Below the pieces are notes generated by a model. It searched no databases. It had not been told where the DNA came from and worked only from the letters and a program-made list of their open reading frames with translations. Made by a program: the position numbers and the translations under genes. From Myroides sp. 1354 (GTDB lineage Bacteria > Bacteroidota > Bacteroidia > Flavobacteriales > Flavobacteriaceae): 64,000 nucleotides of DNA. This document shows positions 35,505 to 44,286 of this stretch, in pieces. The first letter of the stretch is position 1, and each line of letters starts with the position of its first letter. The stretch covers positions 62,001 through 126,000 of the forward strand of contig NZ_JACAGN010000003.1 of assembly GCF_030324495.1 (NCBI RefSeq). Direction: 5' to 3'.

Positions 35505-36254
35505 ATGATCTATACTCTTGATATCGGAAACACCAGAACCAAACTCGCTATGTTTGAAAACAATAGCCTATTAAAAACCGAATATCTGTCGACAAAAAAT
35601 TTAAAAGAAGAACTTTTATTTTTTTTAAAAAAAAATAAAATAAAGCCTACAATTGTGCTTGCAAGCGTGGTTCATCTCGATCCTACCCTACTTGATTGGC
35701 TCCAAATGAATACGAATTTCATTCAAATTAGTCACACCACTCCCCTTCCGCTGATCAATAAATATAAAACACCTCAGACCTTAGGCATTGATCGACTAGC
35801 AGGAGCTGCAGGAGCCACTCTTGTATATCCTGATACGGCACGTTTAATTATCGATGCGGGAACTTGTATTACCTATGACTTCGTCAATGTAGCTAATGAA
35901 TATTTGGGAGGAGCTATTTCCCCAGGGTTGCAGTTGCGTTATAAAGCCCTAAACGATTATACGGACAAACTCCCTTATCTACAATTAGAAGATATTGATT
36001 ATTTTATTGGACAGAATACAAATGAATCCATTCAATCAGGTGTAATCAATGGAATTGTTGCAGAAATAGACAATATTATTAACCGTTATAAAAAAAATTA
36101 TCCCGATTTAACAATAATTTTAACGGGAGGAGATACAGTTTTTTTGGCTAAAAGATTAAAAAATATAATATTTGCTAATCCAAACTTTCTTTCTGAAAGT
36201 TTGAACCATATATATCAATACATAATTGAAAATGATAAAAAGAATCATTCTTAG
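35505..36254 (+). CDS. coaX: Type III pantothenate kinase
   Basis: 249 residues from ATG 35505, chosen because MIYTLDIGNTRTKLAMF is the conserved start of CoaX; the longer frame would run through the promoter. It phosphorylates pantothenate, the first step of CoA synthesis. Further motifs: TPQTLGIDRLAGAAGA, IIDAGTCITYDFV, GGAISPGLQLRYKAL and ILTGGDTVFLA. It overlaps the outer-membrane protein gene by 23 bases in another frame, so the following genes are probably cotranscribed. Confidence 0.95.
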   Translation: MIYTLDIGNTRTKLAMFENNSLLKTEYLSTKNLKEELLFFLKKNKIKPTIVLASVVHLDPTLLDWLQMNTNFIQISHTTPLPLINKYKTPQTLGIDRLAGAAGATLVYPDTARLIIDAGTCITYDFVNVANEYLGGAISPGLQLRYKALNDYTDKLPYLQLEDIDYFIGQNTNESIQSGVINGIVAEIDNIINRYKKNYPDLTIILTGGDTVFLAKRLKNIIFANPNFLSESLNHIYQYIIENDKKNHS

Positions 36255-37497
36255 CTTTAGCCTTATTTTATCCGCTCAAGCTTTCGCTCAGCAAGGAACC
36301 GCTTCTCCTTATTCGTATTACGGCATTGGAGACTTAGGTTACAATGGTACAAATGAATATAAAGCTATGGGAGGTACTAGTGTCTACGCAGATAGTTTAC
36401 ACCTAAACTTATTGAACCCAGCCGCTATTAGCAAACTAAAAGCTACAACATTCACTGTTGGATCAACCTCAAAGTTCTATAATTTCAAATCGGAAAACAG
36501 CAATGACAATATAAAACGTCAAACCATTGACTATTTCGTTGTAGGATTTCCTATTTCTAAAAAATCAGGCGTAATTTTCGGACTTCAACCTTATTCATCC
36601 GTAGGATATAAAATTGAAAGAGAACAAACCAACGATTTAAATCAGAAAACATTCAACCAACTTGAAGGAAGTGGTGGAATCAATCGCGTATTTTTGGGTA
36701 CAGGATATGAAATCAACAAAAACTTCCAAGTAGGTATTCAAGCAAGCTATTTCTTTGGTAATACTGATAACAAAAATACAATAGCCTTATTAGACGCTGG
36801 AGATGGATTCGGTTTAATTACAAAGACAAATGAAACTAGGAGAATTGACTACAAAGGGTATGAAATTCGCGCTGCTTTACAATACCAAGGAAAATACAAA
36901 GGATACGATTGGCAAGCCAATCTTACTTACAGCCCAGAGACGAAGTTAACGGCTGATAATGTAACAAACTTGAGAATTATCAATTTGAATGGCGGTATAG
37001 TTGATTCAAAAGAAACGTTCAACGGAAGTACACGATTAACTAAACCACAAGAATTAGCTCTTGGAGCGGGAATTGGTAAAGATTTAAAATGGTTTGTTTC
37101 AGGTCAGTTCACCTATATTGAAAACAGCAAATTAACTTCAAGTTGGAATACTGCGCAATATGCGGGTTATGAAGACACTAAACGCTATGCAATTGGTGGT
37201 TTCTATATTCCAAAATACAATTCATTCACTAGTTATTTTGATCGCATAGTTTATCGCGCTGGGTTCCGTTATGAAAACACAGGTTTAGTCTTGAAAAATG
37301 AATCAATCAACGACTATGCTTTTTCAATTGGAGCAGGACTTCCCTTATTAGGACGTTCTTTATCAAATATCAATATCGGACTTGAATACGGAAATAAAGG
37401 AACCAAAAACAGTGGATTGATAAAAGAAAATTATTTCAACCTATCTATTGGTTTATCATTAAATGATTTCTGGTTCTTAAAACGCAAATTTGATTAA
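36232..37497 (+). CDS. Outer-membrane beta-barrel protein encoded next to coaX
   Basis: 421 residues from ATG 36232. Signal peptide KRIILSFSLILSAQAFAQ; the mature protein starts TASPYSYYGIGDLGYNGTNEYKAMGGT, then LLNPAAISKLK, a pattern of FadL/OmpP1-like barrels. It continues with many alternating strands to a final LNDFWFLKRKFD. I recognise it as the conserved flavobacterial barrel found downstream of coaX, with no assigned substrate. It is followed 12 bases later by lptC; the LPS export neighbour hints at envelope function but does not prove it. Confidence 0.75.
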   Translation: MIKRIILSFSLILSAQAFAQQGTASPYSYYGIGDLGYNGTNEYKAMGGTSVYADSLHLNLLNPAAISKLKATTFTVGSTSKFYNFKSENSNDNIKRQTIDYFVVGFPISKKSGVIFGLQPYSSVGYKIEREQTNDLNQKTFNQLEGSGGINRVFLGTGYEINKNFQVGIQASYFFGNTDNKNTIALLDAGDGFGLITKTNETRRIDYKGYEIRAALQYQGKYKGYDWQANLTYSPETKLTADNVTNLRIINLNGGIVDSKETFNGSTRLTKPQELALGAGIGKDLKWFVSGQFTYIENSKLTSSWNTAQYAGYEDTKRYAIGGFYIPKYNSFTSYFDRIVYRAGFRYENTGLVLKNESINDYAFSIGAGLPLLGRSLSNINIGLEYGNKGTKNSGLIKENYFNLSIGLSLNDFWFLKRKFD

Positions 37498-37509
37498 TAC
37501 AACTTACTC

Positions 37510-38067
37510 ATGTTGTTAACTAAAAAAACACTTTTTATCTCTTTGTTTCTCGGTAGCTTAGGCTTTACGTCTTGTGAAAGTAAATTTAGAGATATTCAAA
37601 AAATACACGACAAAGCTCCATTTTATCCTGCTGGAATAGCGGAAAAAATGCAAGGTCAATACATTGATTCTGGTAGAGTCAAAGCGATTTTAGTTAGCGA
37701 TAAAATGCTTGATTTCTCAACTGTCAAATACAAGTTTACTGAATTTCCCGAAGGGATTCACCTAACGTTTTTTGATAACAACAACAATAAAAATACGGTT
37801 GTAGCAGACTATGCTATTCAGTATACCGCAACAGAACTTATTGATTTAAGAGGCAATGTAGTCATTACGACACACGACAATAAGAAATTAGAATCCGATC
37901 AATTGTATTACAACCAACGATTGGATTGGTTTTATACCAATGGTAAATACAAAGCTTCCACAGATAAAGAAAACTTCACTCAAGGCGTTGGTGTTGATTT
38001 CGATGGAAAATTAAACGTAATTAAAGCTAGAAATAGCTACGCAGAGAGTATTAAAAAAGAAAACTAA
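37510..38067 (+). CDS. lptC: LPS export protein LptC
   Basis: A 185-residue protein with a hydrophobic N-terminus ending in a lipobox-like FTSC (C22), then a beta-jellyroll of the LptC/OstA type (AIQYTATELIDLRGNVVITTHDNKKLESDQLYYNQ). LptC bridges the inner-membrane LPS extractor and LptA. The cysteine suggests that in this lineage it may be lipid-anchored rather than held by a membrane helix. It lies between the barrel protein and a small membrane protein in one run. Confidence 0.85.
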   Translation: MLLTKKTLFISLFLGSLGFTSCESKFRDIQKIHDKAPFYPAGIAEKMQGQYIDSGRVKAILVSDKMLDFSTVKYKFTEFPEGIHLTFFDNNNNKNTVVADYAIQYTATELIDLRGNVVITTHDNKKLESDQLYYNQRLDWFYTNGKYKASTDKENFTQGVGVDFDGKLNVIKARNSYAESIKKEN

Positions 38068-38071
38068 ACCT

Positions 38072-38272
38072 ATGAAAGCACTACAGATTATACCTTTTCT
38101 ATATTTATTTGTAGCCATACTATTTATTTATGATGCTGCAACTAAAATTATGGCTGGCGAACCCTTCTCAAACTATTGGACAAGCTTTCTTGTTGCAGGT
38201 CTAGCTGTTTTTATGTTTTTCTTTAGAAGAAAATACAGCAAAAGAATGGTAGATCACTACAATAAAAAATAA
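38072..38272 (+). CDS. Small membrane protein, two helices
   Basis: 66 residues with two hydrophobic stretches (about residues 5-24 and 35-52) and a basic C-terminus (FFRRKYSKRMVDHYNKK). Starts 4 bases after lptC, so it is cotranscribed. No family recognised; small proteins like this commonly follow lptC in flavobacteria, which is recollection only. Confidence 0.65.
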   Translation: MKALQIIPFLYLFVAILFIYDAATKIMAGEPFSNYWTSFLVAGLAVFMFFFRRKYSKRMVDHYNKK

Positions 38273-38292
38273 GAATCAAAACAGAAATAACG

Positions 38293-38329
38293 AAAACGCA
38301 GAACTACAAAACAGTTCTGCGTTTTTTTT
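38293..38329 (+). terminator. Terminator of the coaX-lptC operon
   Basis: Perfect stem AAAACGCAGAACT/AGTTCTGCGTTTT with a T-run. Confidence 0.9.
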
Positions 38330-38565
38330 ATGTATACATTTTCTCTTCTCCCCTCCCTTTTCACTTTTTTATTTTCTACTTCCTTGTGCTTTTATCTCCA
38401 TTTTACTCCCCTTGAATCAAGCATTAAGTAAAAATTTCTGTTTTTTAACATTAAAAATCATCGAGAAACGCATTCTTTCTTTAAAATAATAGGTTTACCC
38501 CTTTTATTATTAAAGAGATAATTGTATTTTCGCTCTCTGAAAAAAATTACACATAATAAAAAAAC

Positions 38566-40659
38566 ATGGCAGTTTTATCAAAAATTAGACAAAAGTCGGC
38601 GCTGTTAATTGCAGTAATTGGTATTGCTTTATTAGCATTCGTTATTGGAGACGTCGTTAGAAGCGGAGGTGCTGGTTCTTCGAGAAATATTGGAAGCGTA
38701 AATGGTGAAGATATCAATACGCAGATTTTTCAACAGAAAGTTTCTCAAGCAGAGCAAGGGAATCAAATGAGTAGAAATCAAGCCTATCAAATGGTTTGGA
38801 ATACCGAAGTGAATAATATACTGCTAAAAACAGAGTTCGAAAAATTAGGTTTACAAATTGGAAAGGATCAATTAATCAACGTAGTAAAAACCAACCCTAT
38901 GTTTGCTAATAGTCCAGAATTCCAAAATCAATTAGGACAATTCGACATGGCGAAATTCAACGCTTGGGTAATGGCAATGAAACAAGCGGGTCCAGAACAA
39001 TGGCAAGCTTGGCTAAGCTATGAAGTAGAGTTGGAAAAATTCGGTTTACAACAGATGTACAACGCTTTAGTAAAAGGTGGAATATACACCACTCAAACCG
39101 AAGCTAAATATTCTTACCATGGAGAGAATAGCAAAGTAACTTTTGACTATGTAACTGTTCCATATAGCACAGTGAATGATGATCAAGCGAAAGTAAGTGA
39201 TTCTGAAATCACAGGTTATATGAAAAAACACGAAAATAGATTCAAATCTGAGCCTACACGTGAATTGACTTATGCTTATATTGAAAGTGTTCCTTCTGAC
39301 AAAGACAAAGAAGATGTAAAAGAAACAGTAGAAGCTTTCTTAAGACCAACTGTTCAATATAATGCAGAAACAAAAAAGAACGATACAATTGCAGGATTCA
39401 AAGGAACTAAAGACTTAGTGGCTTTCATAAATGCAAACTCAGATGTAAAATTTGACAGCGTATATTATGCGAAGAAAGATTTACCCTTAGAGTTCCAAGA
39501 ACAACTATACAACTTACCAACAGGAGAGGTATTTGGTCCTTATTTATTTAATGATCATTACTGCATTTCTCGCATGGTAGGTAAAAAAGCAGGAGCAAAA
39601 GCTAATGCTGCTCACATCTTAATTTCATATGCTGGTGCACCACAAAGTGCAGCAACAAGAACAAAAGAAGAAGCAAAAGCAAAAGCGGATGAAATCTTGA
39701 AAAAAGCTACTGCTGCGAACTTTGCTGAATTAGCGCAAGCTGAATCAGAAGATACAGGATCAAAAGCAAATGGTGGTAAATACGAAGATATTGCTAAAGG
39801 ACAAATGGTAAAACCTTTCGAGGATTTCGTCTTTAACAATGCTACTGGTAAAATTGGAGTAGTTGAAACTGATTATGGTTTCCACGTAATCCAAGTTTTA
39901 GGAAAATCAGAAGGAGTACAAATTGCTACTTTAGCGAGAAAGGTTGAACCTTCAGAAGCAACAGCTGACGAAGTATTCGCAAAAGCAACAAATATTGAAT
40001 CAGCAGCAACTTCAGGAAACTTAGTTGCAGAAGCAGAGAAAGCAAATGCAGTAGTTCAACAAAACGTAACAGTTCGTCCATTCGACGAGTACTTACAAGC
40101 AGTTGGAGCAAGAAGTGAAATTGTTTCTTGGGCATTTAACAAAGATACCAAAGACGGAGATGTGAAGCGTTTTGATATTCCTGATGGATATATTGTTGCT
40201 ACATTAGCTTCAACAAACAATACTGGTTTACTTCCTATCGAAGAAGCTAGAAAAATAGTTGAACCAATTTTAATGAACGAGAAAAAAGCTCAAATCATTA
40301 AACAAAAAATGACAGCTGCTACAGTAGAAGAAGTATCTAAACAAACGAATGCTTCAATCGCAACTGTATCTGACGTTTCAAGACAAAACCCATTAATTCC
40401 AAATATCGGCAATGAACCTCTAGTAGTAGGTACTGCTTTTGGAACAGCATTGAACCAAAATTCAAAATTGATTGACGGAGCAAATGGAGTTTATATGGTC
40501 AAAACAACAAATGTTGCTTTAGCACCAAACTTAGACAACTACAACAACTACAAAACTAGAACTGAAAATGCAGTTCGCATGAATGCTTCATCTAAAGTAT
40601 TACAAGCTTTAAAAGATCAAGCTAAAATTACAGACAACAGAATTGGAATGATCCAATAA
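38566..40659 (+). CDS. Periplasmic peptidylprolyl isomerase (SurA_N and PpiC domains, PpiD-like)
   Basis: A 697-residue protein: one N-terminal membrane anchor (about residues 12-30, ALLIAVIGIALLAFVIGDVV), then a SurA_N-like helical region (about 45-200), a parvulin domain (about 345-450: AHILISYAG, AELAQAESEDTGSKANGGKYEDI, VETDYGFHVIQV) and a second degenerate chaperone region. It helps outer-membrane proteins fold in the periplasm. The layout and length match PpiD of Bacteroidota. No operon partner; a terminator follows. Confidence 0.9.
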   Translation: MAVLSKIRQKSALLIAVIGIALLAFVIGDVVRSGGAGSSRNIGSVNGEDINTQIFQQKVSQAEQGNQMSRNQAYQMVWNTEVNNILLKTEFEKLGLQIGKDQLINVVKTNPMFANSPEFQNQLGQFDMAKFNAWVMAMKQAGPEQWQAWLSYEVELEKFGLQQMYNALVKGGIYTTQTEAKYSYHGENSKVTFDYVTVPYSTVNDDQAKVSDSEITGYMKKHENRFKSEPTRELTYAYIESVPSDKDKEDVKETVEAFLRPTVQYNAETKKNDTIAGFKGTKDLVAFINANSDVKFDSVYYAKKDLPLEFQEQLYNLPTGEVFGPYLFNDHYCISRMVGKKAGAKANAAHILISYAGAPQSAATRTKEEAKAKADEILKKATAANFAELAQAESEDTGSKANGGKYEDIAKGQMVKPFEDFVFNNATGKIGVVETDYGFHVIQVLGKSEGVQIATLARKVEPSEATADEVFAKATNIESAATSGNLVAEAEKANAVVQQNVTVRPFDEYLQAVGARSEIVSWAFNKDTKDGDVKRFDIPDGYIVATLASTNNTGLLPIEEARKIVEPILMNEKKAQIIKQKMTAATVEEVSKQTNASIATVSDVSRQNPLIPNIGNEPLVVGTAFGTALNQNSKLIDGANGVYMVKTTNVALAPNLDNYNNYKTRTENAVRMNASSKVLQALKDQAKITDNRIGMIQ

Positions 40660-40666
40660 TTATATC

Positions 40667-40698
40667 AAAAGCCATCTATCATTAGATGGCTTTTTTTA
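40667..40698 (+). terminator. Terminator after the isomerase gene
   Basis: Perfect stem AAAAGCCATCTA/TAGATGGCTTTT with TCAT loop and T-run. Confidence 0.9.
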
Positions 40699-40728
40699 TT
40701 CCTACTCGTATAACTAAGAAAAATACCT

Positions 40729-40736
40729 TATTTTTG
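40729..40736 (+). promoter_or_regulatory. -7 element for fabD
   Basis: TATTTTTG, 29 bases before the ATG at 40766. Confidence 0.45.
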
Positions 40737-40765
40737 CTCTTCATTCTATATTTAATAAGATACAT

Positions 40766-41638
40766 ATGAAAGCATACGTTTTCCCTGGTCAAGGTGCTCA
40801 ATTCACTGGAATGGGTAAAGATTTATATGAAAGTTCAGCAATTGCTAAAGAACTATTCGACAAAGCAAACGATATTCTTGGTTTCAATATTACAGACATT
40901 ATGTTTGAAGGAACTGCAGAGCAATTAAAAGAAACGAAAGTTACACAACCTGCTGTATTCTTACATTCTGTTATCTTAGCTAAAACAATTGAGAACTTCA
41001 ATCCAGAAATGGTTGCCGGACATTCACTTGGTGAATTTTCAGCTTTAGTTGCCAATGGTACTTTAGCTTTCGAAGATGCTTTAAAATTAGTTTACCAGAG
41101 AGCGATGGCTATGCAAAAAGCATGTGAAATTACTCCTTCAACAATGGCCGCTGTATTAGGTTTAGATGACGCTATTGTAGAACAAGTATGTAACGAGATT
41201 GACGGCGTTGTTGTAGCAGCAAATTACAATTGCCCTGGTCAATTAGTAATCTCAGGAGAAACAACTGCAGTAGAAAAAGCATGTGAGAAATTAAAAGAAG
41301 CTGGTGCAAAAAGAGCCTTGTTACTTCCAGTAGGTGGAGGTTTCCACTCTCCTATGATGGAACCTGCAAGAACGGAATTAGCAGCTGCAATCGAAGCAAC
41401 AACTTTCAACCAACCTTCTTGCCCTGTATATCAAAACGTAACTGCTAGTGCAGTAAATGACCCAGAAACAATTAAAAAGAACTTGATTGTACAATTAACT
41501 GCTCCTGTAAAATGGACACAATCTGTACAACAAATGATTGCTGATGGAGCAACTTTATTTACAGAAGTAGGTCCTGGAAAAGTTTTAACAGGTCTAATCA
41601 AAAAAATCGACAAAGACGCTGAAACTTTCAACATCTAA
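40766..41638 (+). CDS. fabD: Malonyl-CoA:ACP transacylase
   Basis: A 290-residue enzyme transferring malonyl groups to acyl carrier protein for fatty acid synthesis. FPGQGAQFTGMGKDLYE at the start, the nucleophile motif GHSLGEFSAL (about residues 88-97), and the catalytic His in GGGFHSPMMEPA are intact. Length is normal. The 3' end lies 45 bases before the ATG of the MFS exporter, and an 18-bp inverted repeat starts 4 bases past the stop. Confidence 0.95.
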   Translation: MKAYVFPGQGAQFTGMGKDLYESSAIAKELFDKANDILGFNITDIMFEGTAEQLKETKVTQPAVFLHSVILAKTIENFNPEMVAGHSLGEFSALVANGTLAFEDALKLVYQRAMAMQKACEITPSTMAAVLGLDDAIVEQVCNEIDGVVVAANYNCPGQLVISGETTAVEKACEKLKEAGAKRALLLPVGGGFHSPMMEPARTELAAAIEATTFNQPSCPVYQNVTASAVNDPETIKKNLIVQLTAPVKWTQSVQQMIADGATLFTEVGPGKVLTGLIKKIDKDAETFNI

Positions 41639-41641
41639 TAT

Positions 41642-41692
41642 TGAACTCATCTTGACTTTCTCTAATTGATTAAAAAAGTCAAGATGAGTTCA
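41642..41692. promoter_or_regulatory. Perfect 18-bp inverted repeat over the MFS start codon
   Basis: Arms 41642-41659 and 41675-41692, loop 15 bases. The right arm contains the ATG at 41684-41686, so an RNA hairpin would hide the start codon. There is no T-run after it, so it is not a plain terminator for fabD. Confidence 0.7.
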
Positions 41693-42943
41693 TTCAAACA
41701 ACTTATAGACCTAAAATCCTTGATTCAAAAAAATCAAGGATTTTCTATTTCATCTAAAACCGTGGAAAAATTATCTCTTCAAGAGTGGGTATTAATCTTT
41801 ACACTAGCTAGTTTAACCGCTTTAGGTCCCTTAGCTATTGATATGTATTTGCCTGCTTTTCCAAAAATAGCTGCTGATTTACAAACTGAAGTAAGCTATG
41901 TTCAAGTTTCTCTATCAACCTTTTTAGGAGGTTTGGCTGTTGGACAATTATTCTGGGGGCCTATATCTGATAAATATGGCGCCAAAAAACCAATCCTCTT
42001 ATCTTTGAGTATTTTTATTCTCACATCCTTTGCCTGTATGTACGTTTCTGATATCAAAGTAATGTGGGCCCTTCGCTTTTTACAGGCTTTTGGCAGCAGT
42101 GGTGGGCTTGTAATTGCTCGATCGATTGTCAATAAGCGCTTTGATAAAGATAAGACCTTAAAGATATTTAGCATCTTAGCGCTCGTGGGAGGAATTGCCC
42201 CTATTGTAGCGCCTATTCTGGGAAATGCCGTACTGAAGTACTTCGATTGGCCTCATATTTTTACAGCTATGGGGGCATTTGCACTATTCAGTATTGCCAT
42301 GACATTTACTTTTTTAAAAGAAGACTTCTCTAATCGTTTACCTTCTTTAGAAGTAAGGTCTATCGCTCAAAATTATGGAAAGCTCTTTCAAAATAAAACA
42401 TTCGTTACCTATACCTTTGTTGGAAGTATAGCCTTTAGCTGCTTGATGCTTTATATTTCTAACTCACCTGTATTGGTTATGGAAGTAGGAGGACTGAGCA
42501 GTACCGCTTTTAGCATTGTATTTATGGTCAATTCTTGTGGATTAATGTTGGGATCTTTCCTAACTTCTTCTTTCTTAAGGAAGCGCTTAGAACCCAAAAG
42601 AATCATTGCCCTTGGTACGAGTATTCAACTAATAGCTGCCCTTAGTTTATTTGGTGTGATTGTACTAGATGGTTCCATTTATTACCAATTGGTTCCTCTT
42701 TTCTTTTTTGTATTGCCTTTGGGAATGATCTTTCCAACGTCAACTACTTTGGCTTTATCGCCATTCAAAGCAGAATCAGGAATTGCCTCAGCCCTATTTG
42801 GAGCGTCTCAATTGGCCTTTACCTTCTTAACTTCTGTTTTATTAAATACCTTAAACGATGGTACCATGTATATTGTAGCACTCTCATTGGCGACTTGCGC
42901 CCTATGTTCATTACTCATTAATACATTCACCCAAAAAACATAA
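41684..42943 (+). CDS. Bcr/CflA-type MFS multidrug exporter
   Basis: 419 residues from ATG 41684; a TTG at 41666, in the loop of the hairpin, is another possible start. Twelve membrane segments. ALGPLAIDMYLPAFPKIA near residue 50 is the Bcr/CflA signature of helix 1, and LGGLAVGQLFWGPISDKYGAKKPIL is the MFS loop 2-3 motif. It exports drugs such as bicyclomycin or chloramphenicol in relatives; its substrate is unknown. The N-terminus is about 30 residues longer than E. coli Bcr. That extra stretch is encoded by a second inverted repeat, so part of it may be untranslated leader. Confidence 0.87.
   Translation: MSSFKQLIDLKSLIQKNQGFSISSKTVEKLSLQEWVLIFTLASLTALGPLAIDMYLPAFPKIAADLQTEVSYVQVSLSTFLGGLAVGQLFWGPISDKYGAKKPILLSLSIFILTSFACMYVSDIKVMWALRFLQAFGSSGGLVIARSIVNKRFDKDKTLKIFSILALVGGIAPIVAPILGNAVLKYFDWPHIFTAMGAFALFSIAMTFTFLKEDFSNRLPSLEVRSIAQNYGKLFQNKTFVTYTFVGSIAFSCLMLYISNSPVLVMEVGGLSSTAFSIVFMVNSCGLMLGSFLTSSFLRKRLEPKRIIALGTSIQLIAALSLFGVIVLDGSIYYQLVPLFFFVLPLGMIFPTSTTLALSPFKAESGIASALFGASQLAFTFLTSVLLNTLNDGTMYIVALSLATCALCSLLINTFTQKT
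41713..41744 (+). promoter_or_regulatory. Terminator-like hairpin inside the 5' end of the MFS gene
   Basis: Perfect 13-bp arms 41713-41725 and 41732-41744 with a 6-base loop, followed by CTATTT. It lies in codons 10-21 of the annotated frame. Confidence 0.6.
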
Positions 42944-42944
42944 A

Positions 42945-42979
42945 TAAAAAAGCCTTGAGAAATCTCAAGGCTTTTTTTT
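42945..42979. terminator. Bidirectional terminator between the MFS and aminotransferase genes
   Basis: AAAAGCCTTGAGA/TCTCAAGGCTTTT with AA loop, A and T runs on both sides; the flanking genes converge. Confidence 0.9.
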
Positions 42980-42992
42980 ATAGCATTAGGGA

Positions 42993-44126
42993 CTATCCTA
43001 AAAAGGCTTTAATTTCGTCCGTCATAAATTTAATTTGATCTGCTTCTAATTCAGAGTGCATCGGCAATGATAATACCTCTTTTACCAATTGATTTGTAAC
43101 TGGGAAATCCTCTTCTTTATAACGAGGATCTAGATATGCTTTTTGGTTGTGCAATGGAATTGGATAATAAATTGCACAAGGAATTCCCTTCGACTGTAAA
43201 TGTGCCATTAATCCATTGCGATCTGCATTAACAATACGCAACGTATATTGGTGGAATACGTGACTATCTACATCCCCTTCTACTTTTGGAGTAATTATAT
43301 TTGGATGATTAGCCAAAGCTGCTGAATACTGAGCTGCTGCTTCTCTTCTCGCCTTATTGTATTGATCCAAACGCGGTAATTTTGCATTTAACACAGCTGC
43401 TTGTAAACTATCCAAACGAGAGTTCACTCCAACCACATCGTGGTGGTAGCGTTCATACATTCCGTGATTTACAATTCCGCGAATGATATGTGCTAATTCA
43501 TCATCATTTGTAAAAATAGCACCACCATCACCATAACATCCTAAGTTTTTAGAAGGAAAGAAAGAGGTTGCTCCAACGTGAGCAATTCCACCCGTTTTTA
43601 CTTTTGTACCATCTGAAAATGCATAGCTAGCTCCAATACCTTGTGCATTATCTTCAATCACATATAAATTGTGAGCGGCCGCTATTTTCATGATTTCCTC
43701 CATATTCGCTACATTACCGAATAAATGCACCGGTACAATCGCTTTTGTTTTAGGAGTAATTGCTTTTTTAATAGCTTCTACATCAATATTCATGCTATTT
43801 GGACAAACATCTACTAAAACAGGCGTTAACTGTAATAAGGCAATTACCTCAACCGTTGCAGCAAACGTAAAATCAGCTGTGATTACCTCATCACCAGGTT
43901 GTAAACCTAGTCCCATCATGGCAATTTGCAAGGCATCTGTTCCATTTGCACATGGAATCACGTGCTTTACCCCTAAATACTTCTCTAAATTTGCTTGAAA
44001 AGTATGTACTTGAGGCCCGTTGATAAATGCAGAAGATTCTAAAACTTCTTGAAAAGATTGATTTACTTCTTCTTTAATTCCTTCATATTGACTTTTTAAG
44101 TCAACCATTTGAATTTGTTTCATCAC
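42993..44126 (-). CDS. DegT/DnrJ/EryC1/StrS family aminotransferase
   Basis: A 377-residue PLP enzyme, typically transferring an amino group to a keto-sugar nucleotide for surface polysaccharide or LPS. MVDLKSQYEGIKEEV at the start, CANGTDALQIAMMGLGLQPGDEVI, IEDNAQGIGA and the PLP lysine in TSFFPSKNLGCYGDGGAIF are all present, as is the RLDSLQAAVL loop. WecE-, ArnB- or Per-like specificity cannot be decided. No sugar-biosynthesis cluster is adjacent; divergent waaA, 160 bases away, is the only LPS gene nearby. Confidence 0.9.
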   Translation of the reverse strand: MMKQIQMVDLKSQYEGIKEEVNQSFQEVLESSAFINGPQVHTFQANLEKYLGVKHVIPCANGTDALQIAMMGLGLQPGDEVITADFTFAATVEVIALLQLTPVLVDVCPNSMNIDVEAIKKAITPKTKAIVPVHLFGNVANMEEIMKIAAAHNLYVIEDNAQGIGASYAFSDGTKVKTGGIAHVGATSFFPSKNLGCYGDGGAIFTNDDELAHIIRGIVNHGMYERYHHDVVGVNSRLDSLQAAVLNAKLPRLDQYNKARREAAAQYSAALANHPNIITPKVEGDVDSHVFHQYTLRIVNADRNGLMAHLQSKGIPCAIYYPIPLHNQKAYLDPRYKEEDFPVTNQLVKEVLSLPMHSELEADQIKFMTDEIKAFLG

Positions 44127-44286
44127 ATTGGATTTAGTATCTCTAAGTCTTTGGCTCTTCCTTGTTTTTAGAGCAAAATAACTTGACTGTCGATATGTTT
44201 TACAGCCACAAAAATACTAATTTCTTTACTTTAAAAATCTTTTCTTTACTAAAAGAAACGTAATTTCGCTAGATAAACAATTCCAT

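Noticed and set aside
39612..40135. Minus-strand ORFs inside the peptidylprolyl isomerase gene
   Set aside because: Shadow frames of a well-supported gene with low-complexity leucine-rich translation.
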